NCBI GenBank assembly: GCA_012861695.1
Contig: JAAOOA010000049.1
Location: forward strand, 620,001-684,000
Origin: Trematomus loennbergii
Lineage: Eukaryota > Chordata > Actinopteri > Perciformes > Nototheniidae
DNA length: 64,000 nucleotides
Direction: 5' to 3'
The position numbers and the translations under genes are program-made. The notes beneath the pieces were generated by a model. It saw nothing but the letters and a program-made list of their open reading frames with translations, was not told the DNA's origin and did not search any database. This document shows, piece by piece, positions 1 to 16,200 of this stretch (position 1 is the stretch's first letter; every line of letters starts with the position of its first letter).

Positions 1-2
1 CT

Positions 3-143
3 GTAATTCTACGCAGAGACGGTAGACGCAAACAACAAACTAGACTTTTGAAACTACAGGAAGATAAGGAGGACTTTTACAAAAAAGTAATAGAGATTGT
101 TGTCCAGAAGGATAGCATGGACTTCATCTTCAAGTCAAGTTAA
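3..143 (+). CDS. Unrecognised open frame entering from the left edge
   Basis: A 46-codon frame is open from the first bases of the window to a TAA at 141-143. It is rich in Arg, Lys, Gln and Glu and ends in DSMDFIFKSS. No start codon or splice acceptor is visible inside the window. The composition would fit the tail of a DNA-binding protein, perhaps encoded by a transposon, but I do not recognise a family. It may be chance. Confidence 0.25.
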   Translation, partial: VILRRDGRRKQQTRLLKLQEDKEDFYKKVIEIVVQKDSMDFIFKSS

Positions 144-560
144 GACCACAATTGTAATGAAAATGGGATCTTACTAAGAAAGAACAATCCAATATTTGAT
201 TTTTTACTGTTTAAAATGAATCGAAGCATCAGACTAAAAAAGCTTTTGAAAATAACCGAATATTTAGATTCAAAATATAATATTTGTAAATCTGACTCTG
301 AAAGAGTCAGTGCCTCACCAGCCATGAACCTCACCGCACGTCACTGATATATATATATATATATATATCTATATACATATATATAGTTTGGACACACCTT
401 CTCATTCAATGGTTTTTGTTCATTTACATTTGTTTCTACTTTGTAGATTAGCGCTGGGAAGGCCCACTCCCTACACGCAGATCACGCAGACTGTGTGGGG
501 CCTCATCTTGTGGAGGGAGTCTCACCTCCTTATCTGATGCGCAATTAAGCGCACCACAGT
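144..560. other. Non-coding, AT-rich, with (TA)n
   Basis: No coding signal. A (TA)n microsatellite with interruptions lies at about 346-383. Confidence 0.5.
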
Positions 561-1396
561 TTCGCCGCAGCAAGGCTCCGGCGCTCCCACTTCATGTGCG
601 TGTTTGATTTATTCTCCTACTTGAAAGACTACGGAGGGATAGGGTCTGCAAAATGTGTTTATTTTGGGGATTGACCGGATGCTCTGACTGTTCCACTTCC
701 TGCCCGACGCTATGCAACGCCTCACGACTCCGTCAAAAATAGGCCAGCCGCGTATCTTTAGCGGAGCCCAGCGCCGAGACGCTTCTGACCCCTAGATTCC
801 ACCGGGTCCGGCTGCGCCGCGTTGCGGTTTTGGTCCGGCCTCCTCCGGCGTCATACCTACCAGGCGCGTTTCAGAAGCATTTCAGAAGCGGAGCGTCTTG
901 CCTGCCGGCTCGCAGTTTTTGTTGATTTGGGCATATTTCCTGGACAGGCTACTTTGTACAGACAAAGTTAATAATAACTGTAATATTCCAGTTATAAACG
1001 ACATGAATCAAAGATGTGTTGCTGTATTTTAGTGGTAAAAAAATGCATTCATCATCATAATTATTCTATATATATAATTTACACAGTGCCTGTAAACCGG
1101 AGGAGAACGCTGGCATTTCTCCTCCTACTTGAAAGACTACGGAGGGATAGGGTCTGCAAAATGAGTTTGTGTGTGTGTATATATATATATGCTATATATG
1201 CTCTGAACAATCCACTTCCTGCCTGCCCGACCTTACGTTACGGCTGCGCCGCGACAAAAATAGGATTCATCCTAATTTTAGAGGAGCCCTGCGCCGAGCC
1301 GCTTCTGGGACGCTTCTGAGCCGTAACGCGCCGCGTGTGGTGGAATAGCACCCATTGACTAGAGTGGCCGCGATCGCCGTGAGCACCGCGGCGCAG

Positions 1397-1495
1397 CCGT
1401 AACGCGCCCGTAACGCGCCCGTAACGTGCCCGTAACGTGCCCGTAACGTGCCCGTAACGTGCCCGTAACGTGCCCGTAACGTGCCCGTAACGCGC
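1397..1495. repeat. 11-bp GC-rich minisatellite, nine copies
   Basis: Nine head-to-tail copies of an 11-bp unit, consensus CCGTAACGTGC with CGTAACGCGC variants at the edges. Because 11 is not a multiple of 3, all three frames of each strand read as an 11-residue repeat (for example ARYGHVTGTLR on minus), which makes spurious open frames. Each unit carries CpG sites. Confidence 0.9.
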
Positions 1496-1831
1496 CACAG
1501 ACGGACCCGGTGGAATATAGGGGTAACGCGGCGCAGACGGACCCGGTGGAATACAGGGGTGAGCCGCGTTCCGTCTGCGCCGCGGTTTTGTTCCGACCTC
1601 TGAACGGCGTCATACCCCACCGGGCGCGTTTTAGAAGCATCTTGCCTGCCAGCTCGCAGTTTTTGTTGATTTGGGCATATTTCCTGGACATTTGTACTTC
1701 TACAAGAAAGTAACTAGGCTACTTTGTACAGACAAAGTTAATAACAGTTTTAATAGACAGTTAAAAACAACATGAATCAAATATGTGTTGCTGTATTTTA
1801 GTGGTAAAAAAATGCATTCATCATCATAATT

Positions 1832-1839
<8 letters not shown>

Positions 1840-1866
<27 letters not shown>
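1840..1866. repeat. (TA)n microsatellite
   Basis: Uninterrupted TA dinucleotides inside the third unit of the tandem block. Confidence 0.9.
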
Positions 1867-1868
<2 letters not shown>

Positions 1869-2227
1869 CACACACAGTGCCTGTAAACCGGAGGAGAACG
1901 CTGGCATTTCTTCTCCTACTTGAAAGACTACGGAGGGATGAGGGGGTCTGCAAAATTATTATTATTTGGGAAATGTACCGGATGCTCTGGCCATTCCACT
2001 TCCTGCCCGGCGCTATGCAACGCCTCGCGTCTCCGTCAAAAATAGACCAGCCGCGTATTTTTAGCGGAGTCCAGCGCAGAGACGCTTCTGGGACGCTTCT
2101 GAAACGCGACGCAGACGGACCCGGCGTATATATACAATTTCAGAATCAAACAAGTATCAAAGCACTCTCATAATAACGTAACACTACCAGAGACTATATA
2201 TAGATATCTATATATATATATCCTCCA

Positions 2228-2362
2228 GAGAGCCTCCTCGATGCTCCATCCTCGGTCCTCGATGTGCATCTAGAGAAATTAGATGTCCTTCAACATGGCG
2301 CGCTGAAATCGATTTCCGGGTCACTACCAGGGACCGAGGAGTTGAGGAGGCGGAAATTTGAC
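2228..2362. repeat. Dispersed repeat end with CGCGCTGAAATCGATTTCCG
   Basis: This stretch matches, in inverted orientation, the segments at about 21745-21830 and 23930-24090. All share the core reading GACCCGGAAATCGATTTCAG then CGCCATGTTGAAGGAC, next to runs of GAGGAG. It is probably the terminus of a non-autonomous DNA transposon. I cannot define the other end. Confidence 0.6.
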
Positions 2363-2959
2363 AATTGAGAAAGGGCCCAAGGCTTTGAACTTGGCTGGAG
2401 AAGGGAACAGAGAAACCATAAATGATGAGGTTGGAGGCAGGGGAGGGTTGGAGAGGTTGGATTTGGTGCCAACGAGCAGGGCAATATATATTTTATTGAG
2501 ATCTTTATCTGAGACTAGATATCATCTTGGATTTTGGAAATTGCTGTCTTTTCCTGGTTTTAAATACTGCACTGCAGTAAAGTTATGTAATATTTTGAAA
2601 GTAGCTGATCTAGTATTTGCATATATCAACTTGGTCATTATATAGACATCGTTGATGATAATTTATAAAATTATATAAAATTGTATAAATATCTGTTGAA
2701 AGCATCAACCATATCGTAAGAAAATCGATATTGAGGTATTTTGTCAAATATCTGGACATTTCATTTTTATATCTGCCCAGACCTGGATCAGACATGTATA
2801 AATAGCTACCTTCTTAATAGTTCATGTGAGCTTTTGAGCATGAAGAATGTGTGACAATTGTTTTGGCACTAAACAGTCAAATGGTGTTAGTCCTTTTTTT
2901 TAAAGATATTCTCAGGGGTTTTGAGTAGATACAATTTAAAAACAGTATTGGTATTGGTA
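2363..2959. other. Non-coding stretch without recognised content
   Basis: I see no exon, RNA gene or well-defined repeat here. The DNA is AT-rich. Confidence 0.5.
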
Positions 2960-2963
2960 TTAA

Positions 2964-4116
2964 CCTGTTAAGCCCTGAGCCTGTTTTTCAGGTCTCAGGC
3001 TCGAAAATGACATTCCCAGAACAAATGACCAGATCTTCCTTCTAAAAGGGTTAAATTAATAATCTTTTTTCTCAAATAATGATAAACCTGTGAGTTGGAT
3101 GTAGAAAAGTCAGAATCAATATAGATGTTTTTTATTTTAAAGAAAATTCAGATTGAACATAGTAAAAAACTGTAAATTATAGTGTCCGTCCAAATATTCT
3201 TTTTACTTATAGTGAAAACTACCTTTGGATGATGGTAAGGTAGACTAAAAGCTTTAGGAATATATAAGTACCCTGTATCAAGATTGATGCAAAACAAGTG
3301 ACATTTGACCTTTTTAGAGAGATTTAGCAAAAAAACTCCACCTCTGAGGTGATTTGGGTGGAAATGGGGGTTTTACCGTTTCTCTGGAACCCATTGGTCG
3401 ATTTTGGTGATTGACATCTCTTTCTGACCGTTAGAGCCAATAGAATCGAAGGGGGATTTCCCCTCTCACACATATGGTGAAAAAAAAGGTGGGGGTTTTG
3501 CGCATGCAGGATTGCATCAGAGTGAACCTATCTCTCGCTCTGACATCTGGAAACGGAAAAGCAGGTTTATTGCTTATGGATTATCAGAAATCATTTCAAG
3601 GGACACAGACACATTGGATTATCCTATGGATTAACTTCAGCAGCGTTTTTATCGTTTTAATGCCATTGAAGACCACTTTTGACCAGACAACGACACAGGT
3701 AAGCCATGTTAGCGTTTTTAGCTACCTAGCGCCACATGTTTTGATGTCTGTTTTTGTTTATTAAGTCGCGAGTTCTTATCATAGAGTGATAATGTATGTA
3801 CCCATCGATTCTGTGTCTTCTCACGATCAGATCGATGGGTTGGATGTGCAGAAAGGATAAATAATAAGGTTTTATGAGTGAGTTTCGGTGCAGTAAATCT
3901 GTTAGCATTTTTCGCTCGTTGCTAATTCAGAGGCTCAGCATTAGCATTGTGTTTTTTTTTTTTTTAATAAATAAGAATGATCAGTTAGATGACTTTCTTC
4001 CCGTTACATGGATATGAAACATTCATAGTTTATTAAATGTTAAAATGCCCTCAGACACTGTTTCCTGCAAGATGTTGCGGGAGTGCCCCGGTACCGGGGT
4101 CTCTCGGCTTAACAGG
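2964..4116. mobile_element. piggyBac-like non-autonomous element, copy 1
   Basis: The ends are inverted repeats CCTGTTAAGCC and GGCTTAACAGG, each flanked by TTAA (2960-2963 and 4117-4120), the target duplication typical of the piggyBac superfamily. The element is 1153 bp. A second, 959-bp copy at 45675-46633 is colinear and closely similar, but lacks about 200 bp that copy 1 has between about 3377 and 3570. No transposase is recognisable inside, so it would need a transposase supplied elsewhere. Confidence 0.85.
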
Positions 4117-4289
4117 TTAAGAAGTGAATCCGTTTCTTCACAGAACATTTAACAGTAAGAAGATGGCCAAATAAACTTGTCATTCCTCTTTAATGTTGAA
4201 CAAGATGGCAGCAGCGTTGTTTATTTACTGACATCAGTTTGGATATTTTAACGTTTGTTACTCTTTTAACCCGGCATTTTAATGCTGAG

Positions 4290-5320
4290 CTAGCGAGCTA
4301 GCTACCGAACGCAGACTATATCCACCCTCGGCAAACTCACCAACATGACTCTCACTATCGATGGCACCACTGTTTCCCCCCCAACCAGTCACGCAACCTT
4401 GAAATAATCTTTGACCCCACCCTCTCCCTCGAGCCTCAAATCGACCAAGTAATCAAAACCTAATTTGACCACCTACACAATATTGCATAGATCCGACCCT
4501 CTTTCACCCGCCCGTCAGCTTAACGCCTTAATTTCCTCCCGCCTTGACTACTGTAACTCCCTTCTATACGGCATCAGCTCACCCTCCCTCAATAGACTAC
4601 AACTGGTTCAAAATGCAGTCGTCCAACTCCTCACGCACACCAAATCATGGCACCACATCACCCCAGTCCTCAAAGAACTTCACTGACTTTCCCTCTCCCA
4701 TCGCATCAACTACAAAATACTTGTCCTCACCTACAAAGCCCTCCACCATCTGCCCCCCTACCTCACTGACCTCCTCACCCCCTACCAACCCCAACAGTTT
4801 ATTTAATCTCAGCAATATTACAAAAAATCTGACACTTCCTCAATCGTTGGCTGGATTACTCCCTTTTATCAGGCTGTCCCAACACATTCATCGAAAAACC
4901 TTCATCTGGTACAAAATCCTGCAGCCCGTCTACGAACAAAAACAAGTAAAATGGACCATGTCACTCCAATTTAGCAGCTCTACACTGGCTCCTAGTAAAG
5001 TACGGAATTTATTTTTGTTTCAATCAGAGGCAGACTGTCCATACTTTTGAGAGTGTGCCCAATACCTTCCTTTTTAACAAAGCCTTGTATGGTATTTATT
5101 TTACTGTATTTTATTGTATTAATTTTATTATATTTTTAAATCTCTATCTTGTCTTTTCATTTTCCTATAATTGTATTGTTTACAATGTTGTTGTTTGTTT
5201 TTAATCTTTAAAGCCCACTGAGATAAACGTGTTTTGTGATATTGGGCTATATGAATAATTTGATTTGAATGAACTATGTAATGGTAAATACAAAATAAAA
5301 TAAAAACAGACATTAGTTAG
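4290..5320 (+). mobile_element. L2/CR1-type LINE fragment (3' part of reverse transcriptase ORF and 3' tail)
   Basis: Around 4500-4690 the plus strand reads a C-terminal reverse-transcriptase segment with [20 protein letters not shown] and HHITPVLKELH, a conserved block of teleost L2-like LINEs. The reading frame is broken repeatedly and no catalytic YADD region is present. The 3' end near 5200-5270 carries the usual LINE tail reading ATTGGGCTATATGAATAA then TTTGATTTGAATG. It is a dead, 5'-truncated copy. Confidence 0.75.
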
Positions 5321-5378
5321 GGATGTAGTTGTTTAGCAGATTCTACCTGACATTTGAATAGACCTAACCAGAGCTTAA

Positions 5379-6156
5379 AGGTCACCTATCATGCTATTTT
5401 TAGGCAATAGCATAAGTCTCAGATATATAAAAAAATATAAAAAACATGTCTATGAAGTGTTTTGGTCGAAAAACCAAACAGATCACCCATTCTAGCCATG
5501 CTTCATATCCCTCTATTTCTCTTCCTGTTCCAAAAGTGCTGATTCTGGGTATAAGCAGGTCTCTCTTGAGAATGAGACCCTGTGTCTCAATGAGATTTTC
5601 ACCTGTATAAATAAAGGCTAAATAAAAAAATAAAAACTTTTTTTGTTTTAAACTGAAAAAATTAAAAATAAGAGGGGGCGGAGCCTTAGCAGCTCATGCG
5701 GGACCTGGCAGATACTGTCTAAAATGCTACGGTGATGAAACGCAAGGATTATTTCTGAAACAGTATGGAGCTCAAAGGCTTTCTCTCTTGCCGGTTATAC
5801 CACAAGGTGAGTTCCTTTTTATTTCCTGCTTCTTCACACACATGCTCTGTGCAGTACAGGTTAGCTCTGAGTGTTAGCGATGCTAATGCAAACACCAACC
5901 ATATTACGTCCAAAACAGTCGGGCATTGTTCTGATAGCAACGTTTCTGATAGTGCTGTGGGTCCGCCGCCGATTTGACGTCATATCGGCGGCAAATCTGG
6001 ATCAGCTCCGTTGTAGCCCCGTTTTTAGAGATTTGGGTACGGAGGAAAAGAGAGAGGGTTTTATTTTCTGACGCTGCGTGAGTTCCCTGACACACCGGGG
6101 ACACATATTTATGTATAAAAGACATAAAAAAGTGCATTTTGCATGATAGGTCCCCT
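5379..6156. mobile_element. TTAA-flanked MITE with AGGGGACCTATCATGC ends
   Basis: The left end reads AGGTCACCTATCATGC after TTAA (5375-5378). The right end is the inverted AGGGGACCTATCATGC before TTAA (6157-6160). The 778-bp element has no intact ORF. It also holds a LINE-tail-like piece near 5540-5630 (GAGACCCTGTGTCTCAATGA). Its right edge lies only about 60 bp from the donor side of alkbh1 exon 3, so it sits in alkbh1 intron 3. Confidence 0.8.
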
Positions 6157-6219
6157 TTAAACAACCGCAGTCAACTGGCCCAGGTTAGCGGCACACTGAT
6201 GCAGTCAGAGATGTCTCAC

Positions 6220-10163
<3,944 letters not shown>

Positions 10164-10228
10164 CTTGGCTGTGACGTAGATGAACTTTCACCTCAGACGT
10201 CACTTACGGAGCTTTCCGACAGAACAAC
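10164..10228. promoter_or_regulatory. Bidirectional alkbh1/slirp promoter
   Basis: Only 65 bp separate the two start codons, so both 5' leaders and promoters overlap here and in the flanking first exons. The interval holds TGACGT at 10172 and GACGTCAC at 10196, both CREB/ATF-type half or near-complete sites, and no TATA box. The arrangement matches the conserved head-to-head SLIRP-ALKBH1 pair of mammals. Transcription starts cannot be fixed from sequence. Confidence 0.75.
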
Positions 10229-13200
10229 ATGGCGGCGCCCTCTAAGAAAGTGTTCGAGCTCTTCGTGTCTAAAATACCATGGACCCTAGCTGGCAGTAAG
10301 CATATTCAATTTGTCTAATAATTATACATGAGTAGTCGTAGATAGTTATGCATGTGTAGCCACTCACGTGACTCCGAACATGGTTCTATATAGTGATGGC
10401 GAGATGAAGCCTTATGAAGCTTTGAAGCTTTCCAGCCAATTGGTTCGCAAAAGGGTTCATCTCATGAGGCTTCATCATGGGCTTCATCTGAACACAAACC
10501 CCCTGTTGGTCAAAGTGTGTAAAACAGGCAGATTGGACATCTCAACAGTGTACTCTATCTCATACCGAGTTCCCAATGAGTAAAGCCTTAGAATAACTCT
10601 AAACAACGAACATTAAATCATATGTTCATGTTAACAATATTGTTTTTATTCCAGTTGAATTATTGTGATTGAAAAGCCTAAGGAGGCTCGTAAACATTGC
10701 AAAGAGGGATTTGTATTCCTTAATAATATTCATAAACTTAACCATGTTGTAGCCTGAGAAAGGCTAAACCATATCAAAGACTACATTTATTAACTACATT
10801 ATCTCATTTAGCTGTAGCTTTTATAAACAACAAAAAATATGTATTGTTCAGTCGTTGAACCAGGGACCCTGCGGTCGTGAGTCAACTGCTTTCCAGCTGA
10901 GCCACAGCACACACGCTGAAACTCCCTGAAAACACTACACCATATTTATTCATTTATTTATTCATGTTTTTATTCCTACATTTATTTATGCTTGTATCTA
11001 TTTCTACTTAGGACATGTTCCGACCTCTATATAAGTGAGGTCTGAGCTCTTTTAATTCCATCGTGTCACCACCGGGCCCGGGTACAGGAGGGGTAATATG
11101 GTTCTTATTATACATCCATGGGTATTATGAGCGTTGTGGTTCAACGGTTCAACCGATCTGAATCGCTTCCTGAAGCAGTCACGTGGTATCGACAGGCAGC
11201 AAGGCTTCGTTTGTCATCGATGACGTCACTGGCCCAAAACGATACAAGCCTCGATACATGCTTCACAAAAAGCTTCGGGGATTACTCGACACACGCTCCG
11301 AAGCCTCGGCACAATACGTAACATCACTAGTTCTATACTGTGGTTTGGTGAGGCTAGCAGACAGCATGAGCTCCAACATGCTAACACCAGGACCTGTCTG
11401 CAGTCCAAGCTTGGCTTTTTCATGCTATTGGCATCTTATCAAATCATCAAATCAAATCAAGGTTTATTTATAAAGCACATTTAAAAGCGATTTTTGGTCG
11501 GGCCAAAGTGCTGTACATGTAATAACTACAATCACATAAAAACACATTTCTATAATCACAATAAAAGACAATAAATTACAACAGATATTTAAAAAAAAAC
11601 ACAGGGAAAAGTCAGGAGTCGTGCTCCGCTCTGACTAAAAGGCCAGGGAGAAGAAGTGTGTCTTAAGAGTAGATTTAAAAACCCCTAGGGTCTGGGCCGA
11701 CCTCACATGGAGGGGCAGAGTGTTCCAGAGCCTAGGGCCAGCTGCTGCGAAGGCTCGGTGCCCTCGGGTTTTGAGCCTGGTCTTGGGCACTATCAGCAAC
11801 AGCTGGTCAGCAGACCTTAAAGCTCTGTTGGGGTGTAGCGCTGGAGGAGTTCAGCTATATAGGCCGGAGCCAGCCCATTTAGTGCTTTAAAAACAAATAA
11901 AAGGATTTAAAATCAATTCGGAACCGAATTGGAAGCCAGTGCAGTGAGGCCAGAATTGGGGTGATGTGGTCACGCTTTTTGTGGCCAGTGAGTAGACGTG
12001 CAGCTGCGTTCTGGACTAGCTGCAGGCGTTTAATTGACGCCTGGTCCATACCCACGTACAGAGCGTTGCAGTAGTCCAACCTCGAGGTAACAAAGGCGTT
12101 AATAACCCTTTCCAGGTCCTCAAACGATAAAAACGACTTGGTCTTGGCCAATAGTCGTATTTAAAAAAAGCAGGTTTTGACTACGCTGCTGACCTGCTTA
12201 TCGAATTTAAAAGCGCTATTGAAGGTCACTCCAAGGTTCGTGACAGAGGGGAGGATATTATTTTTGAGGGAGCCCAGAATATCAACCTGGGAGGCTAGAG
12301 GTTGGGGTCCAAAAAAGATAACCTCAGTCTTGCTCTCATTGAGGTTGAGGAAATGTTGGCTCAGCCAGGATTTGATCTCTGCTAAGCAGTCCATCAATAG
12401 CTGTAATGAGTTTACATTTGAATTGAGTGGCAGATAGATCTGTACATCGTCGGCGTAGCAGTGGAAGGGGATGTTGTGTTTTGTGAGAATTGAACCTAGG
12501 GGCAGTATGTACAGTAGAAAAAGGATGGGGCCCAAAATCGAGCCTTGGGGAACCCCACAGGTAAGAGGGGCTTGGCAGGAGAAGGCACCTAGCTGCACTG
12601 AGAAGCTACGGTCTGTCAGGTAGGACCTGAACCATGCAAGGGCAGAGCCTGTGATGCCAGCGGACTGTTCAAGCCGTGACAGCAGGATGCTATGGTCCAC
12701 AGTGTCGAAGGCAGCTGTCAGGTCTAACAGCACCAAGACAGCTGGGCTACCTGAGTCGGCGGCTAGGAGCAGATCATTAAAAACTCTTAAAAGGGCTGTT
12801 TCAGTGCTGTGCATGGGTTTGAAGCCAGACTGAAACTTTTCATGGATTCCATGCATGGTTAAAAAAGACTGCAGCTGGGCGTAGACTACTCGCTCCAGGG
12901 CTTTTGATAAAAAAGGTAGCTGGGAGATGGGCCTAAAATTTGCGAGAATGGAAGGGTCGAGATTTTTCTTTTTAAGTAGTGGCTTAACCACGGCATGTTT
13001 GAAGGCAGCTGGGACACATCCTGAGCTAAGAGAGGTGTTTAAGTAATAAAATACTTGCTCCAACTGATCCTAAAACATCTCTGAGAAGGCGAGAGGGAAT
13101 GCTGTCTGAGGTGCAGTTTGTCGGCCGCAGGTGCTTGACTACATCCGAGAGAGAGAGAGGGATACAGGCTCAAAGTGGTCTTATAAAACAGTCATGCAGT

Positions 13201-16200
13201 TTACCAGAGAGGGGAGAAGAACTCATATTTTGCACTTGAGTAAAAGTAGAATTACCAGAGAGAAGGAATACTCTGTTACAGTAAAAGTCCTGCATTCAAA
13301 ATGTTACTCAAGTAAAGCACAAAAGTATTATCATCAAAATATCCTTTAAGTACCAAAAGTAAAAGTAGTAATTGTGCAGATTGGTCAATTTCAGAATAAT
13401 ATATACGATATGTTTTATAATGATTGATCATTAAAGTGTTCTCAAAGCTGGTAAAGGTGCAGCTAGTTTGAATGACTTTGTATACTGCAGGTAGCTTGTG
13501 AATTTACTCCAGGTGGAACTAAAGTCTGATTTAACACTTGATTATATTTCACATCATTCATCCAAATCTGTAAAGTAGCTAAATGTATTATCAGGGATGC
13601 AAACACACGTATGGTGAAAAAAGAGAGAACTATTCCAAGCAGAAAAAAACAGCGTAATATACCATCTGACAAAGGCCTGTGCTATAATGCTTCAATTAAC
13701 TGGCTATTCTTTATAATATACTCATATCAATAGGAGACAGAGATGTTAAGTTATAAATCAAGGTTTTTTAATTATTATTTACACCAGGGGGGGAACCTTT
13801 TTCCTCTCAAGGGCCATTTCAATTTTTACAACATCCTCCGAGGGCCGTACAAATTATTGAACTCAACCTCTGCTTAAAAAAACTAAAATCACAGCCCATT
13901 CATTTCGCCTTTCTTTCATGCTGTGCAAAGAAAAAGCAACCTCTTAAACAGATCGCCACTGGGCTTACAACTAAAGACACAGCCACGCAAAAACTGCGGC
14001 ATGTGTACGGCTCCTTATGGGTACTGCAATATTTGAAGTGCTGGAGCGGGGTTCCGGTGCTCTCCGTCAGCACTACACCACGTGATGACACGTTACGCTT
14101 GTGTTGTGTTCAAGGAACCTGTCCTTGGCCAGGAAAAACAGGCACTCGCTTGTTTAATTATTTTGCAGTCTAGATTCCTTAAAGGTCCCATGTCATGGCC
14201 ATTTCTACTGATCATAATTCCATTGTTGAGGTATACTAAAATAGATTTATACTGTGCAATTTTCCAAACTCACATTGGTTTCTCATACAACATCTCTGTA
14301 AAGTATGTGTATTCACCGGTATTCACTCTCTGTCCTAAACGGCTTGTTGGAGCTCCTGCCCCCCCCCTCCCTGTGAGCCCAGTGTGCTCCGATTGGTCAG
14401 CTCGGCCACTGTGTTCTGATTAGTCAACCACCAGAGAGGCTCCGCCCATGTCTAACACAGTGCTTTTTTCGGCCCTGAGCGGAACATCAACAATGATATG
14501 TTATAGGAGCAAATCATTCAGGGAAGAAAGGCTACTAAGTATTTCCATCAAACTTTATTTTTAGAAATGTACAAAATGAACATGTGTAAATATACATATA
14601 TACACTGTATATCATCCATTCCTCCCCTTATAGGCGTTTTCGGCATCTTGCCTATCGCAGCTTTGTAAGCTGCTGCCGGGGCTTTTTAGGACGAGGCATC
14701 AGAGTGGTCATCCCGTCATGTGTTGTCCGCCAGATACGCCAGGAGTTTCCTGATCTGGCTGGACGAAATCAAATGCAAATCACAAAATATTAGAGAAACT
14801 TAGTTGTTTTAGGTTTGTTAGCTTGCCAGCTAGATTAATATGCTAACCTACGTTTGCTAGTTGTTCAGTGTAATATGCCAACCTACTATGAACACAGCTA
14901 GTGGTTCATATTAGGCTAGCAAGAACATGTTTACAATTGCAATCTTATACGGGTAGTCTGCTACGTTCAGTCATTCATTGTAGCTGGCATAAAAACAATG
15001 TTTTCCCTAGCATGTCTAGCTCTTGGTAGCCTTCTTGTTTAGCTCGGTAGCATACACGCTAGGAACGCCAACTATAATGTAATTAAGTTTCGCGACTGAC
15101 CGTACGGTAAATCACCCGGAGTATACTGTCTTAGAGTATTTTGTGTGTGAATGCAGACATTCTCCTGCTATGAGATACATGTAAGGCCATCTGCTAACAT
15201 TGGAGTTGATATATGGAAACGCTAGCAACTTAGTTAGCCCAGTTAGCACTGGCTTGGCAATGGCTTAGCAGCCCGAAAAACGTTTACCCATTTAAACGGT
15301 CGTGGTAGATACCTTGTTTGTTTTAAACATCATAAATACACAAACAACAGCGAACCGTGCAGCAGAGTTTCCGTTAGAATTTGTTTTCGCCGGTCAACAT
15401 GTCCGTTAGAGTTTAAATTAGGAGGAGGCGTGTGGCGTCAGCATGTCGTTGTGTCCCTGAGACACTTCACCCCAAATTGCTCTTGTGGGGATTGCCCACA
15501 GTATTGAGTATGTCAGTCGCTTTGGATAAAAGCGTCTAACAAGTACATGTAATGTAAATCTTCCGAACAAAATTATAAAAGTGCCGGTCAAAGGTCTTCT
15601 TTGTTATTTATTGAGCTTTAAAACAAATGAATAACGACTCTATATAATAAATAAGAATAATATACGGAGTCTCTCTTTTCCTCCCCCTCTCCTGACAGCC
15701 CGTCAGTATTTTCGTTATCAGGAAATGATCGTATAATCGTATTGGGCGTAATCACAGAGCCGTTTGGCCCCCCAGAGCGTTGCGTCTGCAGATCTACCCA
15801 CCTTGGGACCCATTATCGTTATCGTTTCTGCGTTTCCCTGTCGGCCTCGTGTGGCCGAACCGTCTATATCAGGGGTATTCAACTCAAATTCAACGAGGTC
15901 CAGTTAGAGAAAATCTCCCCATGCAAAGGTCCGGAACTTCAAAATGTCTAACTTGCTTTATGAATTAGTGTGATATATATTGAAGTAGCCTGCAGCTTAT
16001 CAACGTCTGCATGTAATCAACAACTGACTGCCAATCAAATAAGAAAGTACAATTCATAAACAACAATATTTATTGTCAATTAACATTAAACTATACAGAT
16101 ATACAGTAAATACTGTGGATGTGTGTAATGTTCCTCTCGGGCTGCATTTAAAAATGAAATAGAGAAAATAAATAAAATAGCTTTTGAAAATGTGTGCATC

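Larger units (their letters stand above)
560..2140. repeat. Tandemly duplicated repeat block, about three imperfect units
   Basis: Three related segments follow each other. Each contains the string GAAAGACTACGGAGGGAT (near 623, 1131 and 1922), then TCCACTTCCTGCC, then a GC-rich Arg-coding-like stretch. The motif ATGAATCAA followed by ATGTGTTGCTG recurs at 1003 and 1772, a spacing of 769 bp. The string CTGTAAACCGGAGGAGAACG recurs at 1089 and 1880. The units differ by insertions, including the 11-bp minisatellite in the middle one and AT microsatellites. No gene is recognisable; the open frames here are made of repeats. Confidence 0.75.

Noticed and set aside
1397..1495. CRISPR array
   Set aside because: Units are contiguous with no spacers, in a vertebrate genome.
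1238..1691. Repeated ARYGHVTGTLR open frames
   Set aside because: An 11-bp tandem repeat gives such a peptide in every frame.
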